Shown here: positions 16,059 to 23,849 of the stretch, piece by piece | Layout of the letters: each line of letters starts with the position of its first letter | Position numbering within the stretch: position 1 is the first letter of the stretch | Assembly: GCF_036647415.1 (NCBI RefSeq) | Contig: NZ_JAVXKG010000007.1 | Location: 1-64,000 of the forward strand | DNA: 64,000 nt | DNA from: Empedobacter sp036647415 | GTDB taxonomy: Bacteria > Bacteroidota > Bacteroidia > Flavobacteriales > Weeksellaceae | Direction: 5' to 3' | Notes under the pieces: generated by a model | The model's input: the letters and a program-made list of their open reading frames with translations, nothing else | What the model was told of the DNA's origin: nothing | The model's database searches: none | Position numbers and translations under genes: made by a program

Positions 16059-16312
16059 AGTTTTTATTTTTTTTACAATTTAATAAATATTTCAAGAATG
16101 ATTATTTTAAGTAGTTGTTAAAATTATAGTTCATTTAAAACGTCCAAAATATTGAAAATTTGTAACCGAATTTCCAATGACAGTTTCAGGTAAAATAAGA
16201 AAAATAGAAATGCGAGAGGTTTCAATAAAAGAATAAGGTTTAGAAAATGCTAAAAAAATAAAAACTTCCTAATATGTTACTTTTATAATAGTCGTAAAAG
16301 AATAATTTCGAT

Positions 16313-16320
16313 TATCTTTG
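16313..16320 (+). promoter_or_regulatory. Candidate -7 box for the response regulator gene
   Basis: TATCTTTG matches TAnnTTTG and gives a leader of about 32 nt before ATG 16356. No good -33 element was seen. Confidence 0.45.
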
Positions 16321-16355
16321 AATCTATTTAATTTTTTAAAATAAAGATCATAAAG

Positions 16356-17525
16356 ATGTCAAATATCTTATTAATAGAAGATGAACAGGCGATTCGTAAC
16401 GTTCTGAAAAGCATTTTAATGGATGAAAATCCGAAATGGAATGTAGATGAAGCTGAAAACGGTGCGGTTGGTCTAGAAAAAATAAAAGAAAAGGAATACG
16501 ACCTAATCATTAGTGATATAAAAATGCCTTTGAAAGATGGAATGGAAGTTTTGTCTGAGGCAATGCAATATAATCCTGAATTGACAATGGTGATGATTAC
16601 TGGTCATGGCGATGTTGATTTGGCGGTAGATGCCATCAAAAAAGGTGCGTATGATTTTATATCGAAACCACCAGATTTAAATAAATTATTAACGACAGTT
16701 CGTAATGCTTTAGATCGAAAATCCTTATTGTCTTCTAACAAAGAATTGAAGAAAGAAAATAAAGCATTAAAGAAAAAAGTTGCCAAAAAATATGAAATGA
16801 TTGGTGAAGCTCCTGCTATTTTGGAGGTGAAGCAAATCATTGATAAAGTTGCTGCAACTGATGCTCGTGTTTTAATTCTTGGTCCAAACGGAACTGGTAA
16901 AGAGTTGGTAGCTCATCATTTACACGAAAAGAGCGAGCGTAACAACAAGCCTTTAGTAGAAGTTAACTGTGCGGCGATTCCTGCAGAATTAATTGAAAGT
17001 GAATTGTTTGGTCACGTAAAAGGTTCTTTTACAGGAGCGGTTAAGGATAAACAAGGTAAATTTGAATTAGCCAATAATGGAACAATTTTCTTAGATGAAA
17101 TAGGTGATATGAGTCTTTCTGCGCAAGCAAAAGTTTTGCGTGCATTACAAGAAGGTAAAGTTTCTCCAGTTGGTTCTGAGAAAGAGATTGATGTTAATGT
17201 GCGTGTTATTGCAGCAACCAACAAAGATTTACGTAAAGAGATTAGCGAAGGTCGTTTTCGCGAAGATTTATACCATCGTTTGGCAGTAATTATCATCAAT
17301 GTTCCTGGTCTTAATGATCGTAAAGATGATATTCCTGCATTAGTAGAATATTTTGTTTCTGTTGCAACAAATCCAAAAGATTTTGATGAATCTGCTTACG
17401 AATCTTTAAAAGAAATTGACTGGACAGGAAATATTAGAGAATTAAGAAATGTTGTAGAACGTTTGTTAATTTTAGGCGAAAATCCTGTTACACGCAAAGA
17501 TGTGGAGCAATTTGTAAAAAAATAA
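16356..17525 (+). CDS. Sigma-54-dependent response regulator (NtrC type) without a DNA-binding domain
   Basis: 389 residues. An N-terminal receiver domain has phosphoacceptor Asp54 in IISDIKMP. The AAA+ domain (about 145-370) has Walker A LGPNGTGKELV, Walker B FLDEIGDM, and the sigma-54 contact loop as GSFTGA instead of the common GAFTGA. The chain ends at DWTGNIRELRNVVERLLILGENPVTRKDVEQFVKK with no Fis-type helix-turn-helix, so it may act from solution or without site-specific binding. From memory, related Flavobacteriia proteins are similarly short. No histidine kinase is adjacent; two lipoprotein genes follow. Confidence 0.9.
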   Translation: MSNILLIEDEQAIRNVLKSILMDENPKWNVDEAENGAVGLEKIKEKEYDLIISDIKMPLKDGMEVLSEAMQYNPELTMVMITGHGDVDLAVDAIKKGAYDFISKPPDLNKLLTTVRNALDRKSLLSSNKELKKENKALKKKVAKKYEMIGEAPAILEVKQIIDKVAATDARVLILGPNGTGKELVAHHLHEKSERNNKPLVEVNCAAIPAELIESELFGHVKGSFTGAVKDKQGKFELANNGTIFLDEIGDMSLSAQAKVLRALQEGKVSPVGSEKEIDVNVRVIAATNKDLRKEISEGRFREDLYHRLAVIIINVPGLNDRKDDIPALVEYFVSVATNPKDFDESAYESLKEIDWTGNIRELRNVVERLLILGENPVTRKDVEQFVKK

Positions 17526-17533
17526 GATTTCCA

Positions 17534-17959
17534 ATGAAATCGATTTACTTTATAAGCCTTTCTATATGCTTTTTTACATTTTCTTGTAAAAAAGATATTG
17601 TTGTAGATAAAGGTTCGGAAGGATTATCACATGAAGATGTTTTGTCATTAGAAAAAAATTCTGTTTTTACGAACGAAACGTTAATTTATAAAGGTACTTT
17701 CGAAGGAAAATATTTTGGTGATAAAGTCGTTTTGAAGCTTACCGACAATGATTTTTATGTAGAATACAAAGGAAAAACTTACGGAGGTGAATGGGTAAAA
17801 AAGGATGATGGTTCTTTAATGGAAATCGAAACAAAGAAAAATAAACTTCCTTTTCAATTTTTACGTTGGTCAGATAATTCGGAAATTATGATTCTGAACG
17901 AAGATGGTTTGGCAGACGATAATGGCGAAAATTATTTAAAAAGAGTAACAGAAAAATGA
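17534..17959 (+). CDS. Small lipoprotein, weakly NlpE-like
   Basis: 141 residues. Signal peptide with lipobox FTFSC, mature from Cys18. The mature domain (TLIYKGTFEGKYFGDKVVLKLTDNDFYVEYKGKTYGGEW) looks like a small beta-barrel with a faint likeness to the NlpE N-terminal domain, but lacks its CxxC motif. It starts 8 nt after the response regulator stop and overlaps the next gene by 4 nt, so the three probably form an operon. Function unknown. Confidence 0.65.
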   Translation: MKSIYFISLSICFFTFSCKKDIVVDKGSEGLSHEDVLSLEKNSVFTNETLIYKGTFEGKYFGDKVVLKLTDNDFYVEYKGKTYGGEWVKKDDGSLMEIETKKNKLPFQFLRWSDNSEIMILNEDGLADDNGENYLKRVTEK

Positions 17960-18468
17960 AAATAGCAAAAGTTTTAAGTGTATTAATTTTAACTTTTTTG
18001 ATAAGTTGTCAATCAGATTCTACAACGTCTAAAAATGATGAATTAGGTAAACGATTTTTTGAAAATTATTCATCTAGAAAGGATTACAGTAAAATGTTAT
18101 CATATTATAACGATAGTGTTGTGTATGAAAATGTAGCTCAATATTCTGGAGAATCTACGCTAAAACCACAATATTTGTTAGATGAAATTATTCGTTGGAA
18201 TGATCAAACAATGCAATATGATGGGAATAAATTGTTGAATGTAAAAGAAATATTCACAAATGATACGATGATTATTGCAAACGGAGAATTTTCTGGATAT
18301 TCTTATAATGGAATGAAATTTCCAGCGATGAAATTTACAACGTATTTGTATTTAGACAAGAATTCTAAAATCAAAAAACAAGTCGATTGGTTTAATTATC
18401 CGATAGAAGATATTATAGAACTTTATCAATTACAACAAAGTCAACAAAAGATAAAATTAGATCAATAA
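17956..18468 (+). CDS. Lipoprotein, possible NTF2/SnoaL-like fold
   Basis: 170 residues. Lipobox LISC at the end of a short signal peptide. The mature part (FFENYSSRKDYSKMLSYYNDSVVYEN ... MKFTTYLYLDKNSKIKKQVDWFNYP) follows the helix-then-curved-sheet order of NTF2-like proteins such as SnoaL, but without clear catalytic residues. It overlaps the stop of the upstream lipoprotein gene by 4 nt. Function unknown; membrane-anchored. Confidence 0.6.
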   Translation: MKIAKVLSVLILTFLISCQSDSTTSKNDELGKRFFENYSSRKDYSKMLSYYNDSVVYENVAQYSGESTLKPQYLLDEIIRWNDQTMQYDGNKLLNVKEIFTNDTMIIANGEFSGYSYNGMKFPAMKFTTYLYLDKNSKIKKQVDWFNYPIEDIIELYQLQQSQQKIKLDQ

Positions 18469-18531
18469 TAACTTTATATAAACTCATTTAAATAATTGTT
18501 TAAGTGGGTTTTACTATTTTTAAATAATACT

Positions 18532-18990
18532 ATGATTAGAGAAGCAACATTAAATGATATTTCAGAATTGAAAGATTTAATGATTAAATTATTGAATCAT
18601 CATCAAGAATTTAATGTGCTTTATCAAATTGATTTTACACATCAAAATGACATTGAACGATTCTTTTCGGATATTATTTTTGAGCAAAACGTTCATGTTT
18701 ATGTTGAAGAAATTGAAAATGAATTGGCTGGATTTATTATTTGTTCAAGACAAATTAGACCAAATTATTTTGAAATAAAGTCGAAAGGAAGGATTGATTC
18801 ATTGTATATTGATTCAAAATTTAGAAATCAGAATTTAGCTTCAAAGCTTTTGAAAAAAGCGTTAGAATATTTGAAAGATGAAACCTATATTGAATTAGAA
18901 TTTACGGCTAAAAATCAGTTAGCAAATGATTTTTGGATTAATAAAGGTTTTGAAATCCTAAATCATCAATGTATTTTAAGACAAAAATAA
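18532..18990 (+). CDS. GNAT family N-acetyltransferase
   Basis: 152 residues from ATG 18532; the longer open frame begins with 12 codons that do not fit the family. MIREATLNDISELKDLM is a typical GNAT start. KGRIDSLYIDSKFRNQNLASKLLKKALEYL carries motif A in a degenerate form (RNQNLAS for Q/RxxGxG/A), and NDFWINKGFEI is motif B. Substrate unknown. It converges with the nucleoid-associated protein gene, and the two share a palindromic terminator. Confidence 0.8.
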   Translation: MIREATLNDISELKDLMIKLLNHHQEFNVLYQIDFTHQNDIERFFSDIIFEQNVHVYVEEIENELAGFIICSRQIRPNYFEIKSKGRIDSLYIDSKFRNQNLASKLLKKALEYLKDETYIELEFTAKNQLANDFWINKGFEILNHQCILRQK

Positions 18991-19010
18991 AAGCCTCAAT
19001 ATTGAGGCTT
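18991..19010. terminator. Bidirectional palindromic terminator
   Basis: AAGCCTCAAT/ATTGAGGCTT is a perfect 20-nt palindrome between convergent genes. T-rich sequence follows best on the minus strand. Confidence 0.8.
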
Positions 19011-19015
19011 TCCTG

Positions 19016-20065
19016 TTATTGTTCTGTATTAAAAAATACTTTGTAATAAAACATTTTCTTTTCTTCGTCAAAGCCACGTTCCAAATATTCTTCGGCAGCG
19101 TCAGGATTAGTCAAATCTAACTTAATATTAATTTTTGTATCCAATTTTATTTCACTCTTAATTTTCTTACTTTCTTTCATCAAAGTAGGAACAGAAACTT
19201 CAAAAGATTCAACAAATTCTACGCGATTATTTTCACTATAATCTTTTTTATAATCCTTAAACTGATCAATTAGTTCAAATGGTTTTAAGACTTGATCTTC
19301 AATTATTTCATTTGTAACAAATTCATTCGAATTTAATACGTTAATAGAATTAGATATAAACTCTGCTTGTTGTTTTTTATCTGTTTTATCCAAAAGAAAA
19401 TCGTTTGAAAAATCTGTAATCAATTCCATGTACTTTTTTGTATGGTAATTGTTGTCTTTTATCAAATCAATTTCTAAAAAGCTTTTCTTCCAATATTCAG
19501 ATTCAACGTTTTTATCATCTATAGAAAAAACACGGAAACCTTCTTCTTTATGAACATCCAAAATCATACAAGCTTTATCAATTCCTTCTAGTTTATATCC
19601 TTTCCAGATATTATAATCTAAGCCTTTCGATTCATCAAAACGTAAAAATTTCTTTTTATTTTCTAACTTATAAATACCAATTCCACGACAAGAAATTCCC
19701 TCGAACATCATGTTTTCAAATAAAGTAACAAATACTTCACCTGTTTTTATTTGAGGATGTAATGATTTTTCGTACAAATGACTAAGTACTTCTTGAGAAA
19801 AGTCGATAAAATCTACTTGTTCTTCAAACATTTGTGCACATTGATTGTACAAAACATTAAACTCTAATTTTTCGGTATAATGAGTAAAATGATTAATTTC
19901 TAGCGATTTTTTGAACGGATTTAATAAAAAAGGAATCAATTGTTCCTCTTTACTTTCATCATATTCAAGTGTTTTATCGGCAAATATATTTGCTTCTTCT
20001 CGAACTTTATGTCCAACTTTTTGCAAACTTATATGTGCGATATATGCATTTTTTACGTCAATCAT
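19016..20065 (-). CDS. Nucleoid-associated protein, NdpA/YejK family
   Basis: 349 residues, close to the usual 335-350 of the family. The N-terminus IDVKNAYIAHISLQKVGHKVREE and the region SCRGIGIYKLENKKKFLRF ... KACMILDVHKEEGFRVFSIDDKNVESEYWKKSFLEI match the NdpA-like nucleoid-associated proteins of Bacteroidota. Their exact role is poorly known. Cytoplasmic and nucleoid-bound by analogy. A candidate promoter sits 20 nt upstream. Monocistronic. Confidence 0.8.
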   Translation of the reverse strand: MIDVKNAYIAHISLQKVGHKVREEANIFADKTLEYDESKEEQLIPFLLNPFKKSLEINHFTHYTEKLEFNVLYNQCAQMFEEQVDFIDFSQEVLSHLYEKSLHPQIKTGEVFVTLFENMMFEGISCRGIGIYKLENKKKFLRFDESKGLDYNIWKGYKLEGIDKACMILDVHKEEGFRVFSIDDKNVESEYWKKSFLEIDLIKDNNYHTKKYMELITDFSNDFLLDKTDKKQQAEFISNSINVLNSNEFVTNEIIEDQVLKPFELIDQFKDYKKDYSENNRVEFVESFEVSVPTLMKESKKIKSEIKLDTKINIKLDLTNPDAAEEYLERGFDEEKKMFYYKVFFNTEQ

Positions 20066-20085
20066 TATTAGTATACTATATGAAG

Positions 20086-20093
20086 CAAAAATA
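20086..20093 (-). promoter_or_regulatory. Candidate -7 box for the nucleoid-associated protein gene
   Basis: The minus strand reads TATTTTTG, matching TAnnTTTG. Predicted leader is about 17 nt. Confidence 0.4.
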
Positions 20094-20286
20094 ATGAAAA
20101 ATCAGTTGATGTCCGAAATAAAAATATTAACAAAATTGTCAAACAAAATTGTAAATATAAGTTATTGATAATTAATGAATTAAAATTATTATTACTTAAA
20201 ACTTGAATTAATAACGATAATTTGAAGATTTGTGGCACGGAAATAGTAATATGTTAGATGTCTTAATTTATTTAAAAGAATAGAAA

Positions 20287-21105
20287 ATGAGAAAGATTAG
20301 ATTTACACTTTTAGGAGTTGCGTTTACAGCAATGATGGCTGTGGGAGTAAATGCACAAGAGAGAGGAAATAGGAGAGGAAGCGAAGGGAATTCGCGCGAA
20401 ACAACTAGAGTACAAACAAATAATGGACGATCAGAAGTTTCAAGAAACGATAATAGAGTTGATAATAACAGAACAGATAGAATTTCGAGAGATACAAATA
20501 GAAGTGATGTAAATAGAACAACACGACCTAGTACGAATAATGATCGTATTTCGAGAGATAATACCGCTGTAGTAGGTAGTAGACCAACAAGCAATAGAGA
20601 TTGGAATAACGGAAATAAGAATAATGATAATAGAAGATCGGACCGTGATTATCACAATAATCCAATTCGTATGAGCAATAGCTCTTATAACAGAAATTAT
20701 CGTCCAGTATCTAATTTTGATGTGAATCGTTACAATAAATATTCATACAATAATTATAATTTCTACGGGAATAATGGGATGTATTACAGACCTTACAATA
20801 ATGGATATGTGCGTTATATGCCTAGTATAGGTTTCAGAATTAATATTTTACCTGTAGGTTTTGTAACAATAAATACAGGAAATAGAAACCCATATTATTT
20901 TTATGAAGGTGTTTATTATCAGTCAAATAGAAATTACTTTGAAGTAATCGAAGCACCAATTGGAGCAATTGTATACGCATTGCCTGCTGGTTATGAAAGA
21001 GTGAATTATGATGGAGAAAATTTATATGAATTTGGAGGAACATTGTACCAAAAAATTTATAATAGAGGTACAAGAGCTTATCAAGTCGTAGGTTATTTAA
21101 GTTAA
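20287..21105 (+). CDS. Exported Arg/Asn/Asp-rich protein with DUF6515-like C-terminus
   Basis: 272 residues. Signal peptide MRKIRFTLLGVAFTAMMAVG...NA. Residues 25-165 are low complexity, dominated by Arg, Asn, Asp, Ser and Thr, then Tyr/Asn-rich. The C-terminal 90 residues (PYYFYEGVYYQ ... YFEVIEAPIGAIVYALPAGYERV ... LYEFGGTLYQKIY) match the DUF6515 pattern of Bacteroidota exported proteins. The basic tract suggests binding to an acidic polymer, which is inference. Monocistronic with a strong terminator. The 220-nt upstream region holds no other gene. Confidence 0.75.
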   Translation: MRKIRFTLLGVAFTAMMAVGVNAQERGNRRGSEGNSRETTRVQTNNGRSEVSRNDNRVDNNRTDRISRDTNRSDVNRTTRPSTNNDRISRDNTAVVGSRPTSNRDWNNGNKNNDNRRSDRDYHNNPIRMSNSSYNRNYRPVSNFDVNRYNKYSYNNYNFYGNNGMYYRPYNNGYVRYMPSIGFRINILPVGFVTINTGNRNPYYFYEGVYYQSNRNYFEVIEAPIGAIVYALPAGYERVNYDGENLYEFGGTLYQKIYNRGTRAYQVVGYLS

Positions 21106-21130
21106 TATATAGTTTAGTTTTAGGTTAATA

Positions 21131-21166
21131 AAAATCCCACAACAAGTTTACTTGTTGTGGGATTTT
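21131..21166. terminator. Strong bidirectional terminator
   Basis: A 16-bp perfect stem (21131-21146 with 21151-21166) around TTTA, with A/T tracts on both sides. It serves the DUF6515 gene and the convergent tRNA gene. Confidence 0.85.
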
Positions 21167-21169
21167 TTG

Positions 21170-21243
21170 TAGCGAAGAGCAGAATCGAACTGCCGACCTC
21201 AGGGTTATGAATCCTGTGCTCTAACCATCTGAGCTACCTCGCC
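21170..21243 (-). tRNA. tRNA-Met (anticodon CAT)
   Basis: The minus strand folds as a 74-nt cloverleaf. The acceptor stem is GGCGAGG with CTTCGCT, the D-stem GCTC/GAGC, the anticodon loop TTCATAA (21205-21211, anticodon at 21207-21209), and the T-arm GGCAG-TTCGATT-CTGCT. There is an A discriminator and CCA is not encoded. It lacks the three G-C pairs of an initiator anticodon stem, so it should be the elongator; a lysidine-modified Ile-CAT tRNA cannot be strictly excluded. Confidence 0.93.
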
Positions 21244-21258
21244 AAAGTTTTATTTTTG

Positions 21259-21289
21259 CAAAGATAATTTTTTTCAATAATCATAACAA
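21259..21289 (-). promoter_or_regulatory. tRNA-Met promoter
   Basis: Reading the minus strand, TTG (21289-21287), a 20-nt spacer and TATCTTTG (21266-21259) match TTG...TAnnTTTG. The predicted start is about 12 nt before the mature tRNA 5' end. Confidence 0.6.
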
Positions 21290-21357
21290 AACTTATTTTG
21301 ATTTTCTTTGGTAGATACAATTCATTTTATATCTTGCGACTTCAATAAAATAGAATT

Positions 21358-21741
21358 ATGCCGAAAAAGAAATATCAAGTAGAATTTTCAATTAAGTCAT
21401 CTCCATCATTGTTATATAACTATATATCAAATCCTTCTGGTTTGTCAGAATGGTTTGCAGACAATGTAAACTCTCGTGGAGAAAAGTATACTTTTATTTG
21501 GGATGGTCACGAAGAATCTGCGTTTTTGATGAAATCAAAGCAAGATAGCTATGTTCGTTTTCAATGGGAATATGATGAAGACACAAAATATTTCTTCGAA
21601 TTAACAATTGTAGAAGACGATTTAACAAATGATGTATCAATTGTAATTACAGATTTTGCAGAAGAAGATGAAGTAGAGGAGTCAAAACAATTATGGGAAA
21701 CTCAAATTGAAGATCTTAAAAAAATCTTAGGATCAGTTTAA
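21358..21741 (+). CDS. START-like domain protein (SRPBCC fold)
   Basis: 127 residues. The sequence YQVEFSIKSSPSLLYNYISNPSGLSEWFADNVNSRGEKYTFIWDGHEE matches the small START-like proteins of Bacteroidota: beta strand, helix pair with a conserved SEWFADNV, then a curved sheet and a long C-terminal helix. They should bind a hydrophobic ligand, but none is known. Cytoplasmic. The class IV aminotransferase-like gene starts 13 nt downstream, so they are probably co-transcribed. Confidence 0.8.
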   Translation: MPKKKYQVEFSIKSSPSLLYNYISNPSGLSEWFADNVNSRGEKYTFIWDGHEESAFLMKSKQDSYVRFQWEYDEDTKYFFELTIVEDDLTNDVSIVITDFAEEDEVEESKQLWETQIEDLKKILGSV

Positions 21742-21754
21742 AAAATCTATTATT

Positions 21755-22570
21755 TTGAAAATTAATTTAGGTGGCGTTATTACCGAACAAGCAAATGCAG
21801 TTGTAAGCACAAAGAACAGAGCTTTTCGTAATGGTGACGCTGTAAAAGAAGTTTTACGATTTGTAAATGGTGAAATTGTAGATTGGGAAGATCATTATTT
21901 TAATTTGATGGCATCTATGCGTATTTATCGTATGAATATTCCGTTAGATTTTACACCAGAATTTTTTCAAGAACAAATAAATATTCTTGCAGAAGCAAAT
22001 CAAACAAAATCTGGAAAAGTTGAGTTTTTAACTTTCCGTAATGATGAAGAAGATTATTTAAAAGCGACAATCAATTATATTGTTTCTATTGAAAATAATG
22101 ACGAAGATTGGATGTTTTTGGAGAATGAAAACGAGATTGATGTTTACAAAGATTTTACTGTAAATACAGCTTTTTATTCGTTAGTAAACAAATATCGTCC
22201 AGAAGAAAATATCGCAGAAATATATCGATTAGAGAATGATTACGCTGATATTATCTTGTTGAATGCAAATAAAAGAATGGCAAGATCTTTAAAAGGAAAT
22301 ATTTTCGTGATAAATGATCAAACAATCAGAACGCCAAAAAAAGAAGAAGGCGTAATTACAAGCGTATTACGAACTAATTTTATCAAAAAAATAAACAAAG
22401 CTGAAGAATTTACAGTGGAAGAAGCAGATATTTTTCCATTTGAAATTCAGAAAGCTGAAGAAGTTTTTATTTTGATTGACGGAGTTGGAATTTTACCAAT
22501 TACACAAAATCGAAAGAAAATATACACTTCAACTAAAACAAAATCAATTTTCAATTATCTAATTGATTAA
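21755..22570 (+). CDS. Class IV aminotransferase-fold protein (PabC/IlvE-like), TTG start
   Basis: 271 residues. The order of elements follows PLP class IV enzymes: N-terminal INLGGVITEQANAVVSTKNRAFRNGDAVKEVLRF, substrate-loop arginines, then GNIFVINDQTIRTPKKEEGVITSVLR, which parallels the SNIF-TP-GIL-G-TR block of aminodeoxychorismate lyase and branched-chain aminotransferase. The usual Glu before that block appears replaced (RMARSLKGNIF), so activity is uncertain. The start is TTG at 21755; no ATG or GTG fits. Its stop shares the TTAA at 22567-22570 with the convergent yqgE gene. Confidence 0.75.
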   Translation: MKINLGGVITEQANAVVSTKNRAFRNGDAVKEVLRFVNGEIVDWEDHYFNLMASMRIYRMNIPLDFTPEFFQEQINILAEANQTKSGKVEFLTFRNDEEDYLKATINYIVSIENNDEDWMFLENENEIDVYKDFTVNTAFYSLVNKYRPEENIAEIYRLENDYADIILLNANKRMARSLKGNIFVINDQTIRTPKKEEGVITSVLRTNFIKKINKAEEFTVEEADIFPFEIQKAEEVFILIDGVGILPITQNRKKIYTSTKTKSIFNYLID

Positions 22571-23118
22571 TTCATAGAAGGATCAGCGGGGGTGTTTAGC
22601 CAAATTAAGTTTTCACCTCCAAGCTCTTTCATTAATTTTTTCCACAAATCAGAATTCCAATTCTCGAAAAGGTCAAAATCTAAATCTGTAATTTCCCAAG
22701 AATTTTCGTCTAATTCGTTGACAATTTGTTTCGGCGACCAACCACAATATCCAATAAAAAACTTGATTTCATCATCTTTTATCATCTCATTATTTATCGC
22801 ATCGCGAACATCTTCGTAAACACCAGACCAATAAACGTCACCTGAAATCCATTCACTATTTCTAATCAAATCTGGACGTTTGTGTATATAATAAATATTT
22901 TCTGTATCCACAGGTCCACCTTCAAAAACAATAGAATTCGCCTCCATTTCAGAAACAAAAATACTAATCGGCAAATGAGAAGATCGGTTTAAAATAAAAC
23001 CAATACTTCCAGATTCGACATGTTCTGTAATCAAAATGACACTTCGCTGAAAAATATCGTTAGTTAATGCAGGTTTTGCAATTAAAATAGCTCCTTTTTT
23101 AATACTTTTGATAGACAT
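22567..23118 (-). CDS. YqgE/AlgH family protein (UPF0301)
   Basis: 183 residues, normal for the family. The N-terminal KKGAILIAKPALTNDIFQRSVILITEH, GSIGFILNRSS, VFEGGPVDTENIYYIH and the later FFIGYCGWSPKQIVNEL are all family signatures. Function is not firmly known in any organism; AlgH was named for alginate regulation in Pseudomonas. Cytoplasmic. It converges on the aminotransferase-fold gene, with overlapping stop codons, and diverges from pdxH. Confidence 0.92.
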   Translation of the reverse strand: MSIKSIKKGAILIAKPALTNDIFQRSVILITEHVESGSIGFILNRSSHLPISIFVSEMEANSIVFEGGPVDTENIYYIHKRPDLIRNSEWISGDVYWSGVYEDVRDAINNEMIKDDEIKFFIGYCGWSPKQIVNELDENSWEITDLDFDLFENWNSDLWKKLMKELGGENLIWLNTPADPSMN

Positions 23119-23172
23119 TATAAAACATTTGTTGGATAATACATACTGTTTAAAAATAGAAATAAAAAGTTA

Positions 23173-23820
23173 ATGAAACAAGATTTAAGTTATAAAAGAA
23201 AGGTCTACGAAAAACAAGCGATGAATTTTGATTCGTTGAGAGATAATCCGATCGAACAATTTAGAGATTGGTTTATACAAGCAGAAGAATCTGATGGAGT
23301 AGACGAAGCGAACGCAATGTCGGTAGCGACTATTGGCAACGATGGTTTTCCAAGAACACGTGTTGTTTTATTGAAACGTTATACGGACGAAGGTTTTATT
23401 TTCTATACCAATTACAACAGTCAAAAAGGAGAAGCTTTATTAGCAAATCCTAAGGTTTGTATTTCTTTTTTCTGGCCATTTCTAGAACGTCAAATAATTA
23501 TAAAAGGAGTTGCAGAAAAAACGTCTGACAATACATCTGATGGGTATTTTGAAACTCGCCCACGCAGTAGTCAATTAGGCGCTTGGTTGTCTGACCAAAG
23601 CTCTGTAATAGATGAAAATGAAGATTTAGCCGCAGAGGAAATAGAATTAGAAAAACAATACGAAGGCAAAGAAATTCCTCGCCCAGCACATTGGGGTGGT
23701 TTTTTGATTCGCCCAACAGAAATAGAATTTTGGCAAGGACGTCCAAGTCGTTTACACGACAGAGTTCGTTATGTTTTACAAGAAGATTTTGATTGGAAAA
23801 AAGAACGATTAGCGCCTTAA
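23173..23820 (+). CDS. pdxH: Pyridoxamine 5'-phosphate oxidase
   Basis: 215 residues, standard length. PdxH is the FMN enzyme that oxidises pyridoxine or pyridoxamine 5'-phosphate to pyridoxal 5'-phosphate. Visible signatures are AMSVATIGNDGFPRTRVVLLK, FYTNYNSQKGEALLANP, RQIIIKGVAEK, RPRSSQLGAWLSDQSS and the C-terminal EFWQGRPSRLHDRVRY with ERLAP, the family fingerprint. It sits two genes from the PLP-fold aminotransferase-like gene, but nothing shows a functional link. Confidence 0.96.
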   Translation: MKQDLSYKRKVYEKQAMNFDSLRDNPIEQFRDWFIQAEESDGVDEANAMSVATIGNDGFPRTRVVLLKRYTDEGFIFYTNYNSQKGEALLANPKVCISFFWPFLERQIIIKGVAEKTSDNTSDGYFETRPRSSQLGAWLSDQSSVIDENEDLAAEEIELEKQYEGKEIPRPAHWGGFLIRPTEIEFWQGRPSRLHDRVRYVLQEDFDWKKERLAP

Positions 23821-23828
23821 AAAAATAA

Positions 23829-23849
23829 AAGCCTCTTATACAGAGGCTT
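23829..23849. terminator. Terminator between pdxH and the M48 peptidase gene
   Basis: AAGCCTCT/AGAGGCTT 8-bp stem with A- and T-rich flanks. It overlaps the last codons of the convergent M48 gene. Confidence 0.7.
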
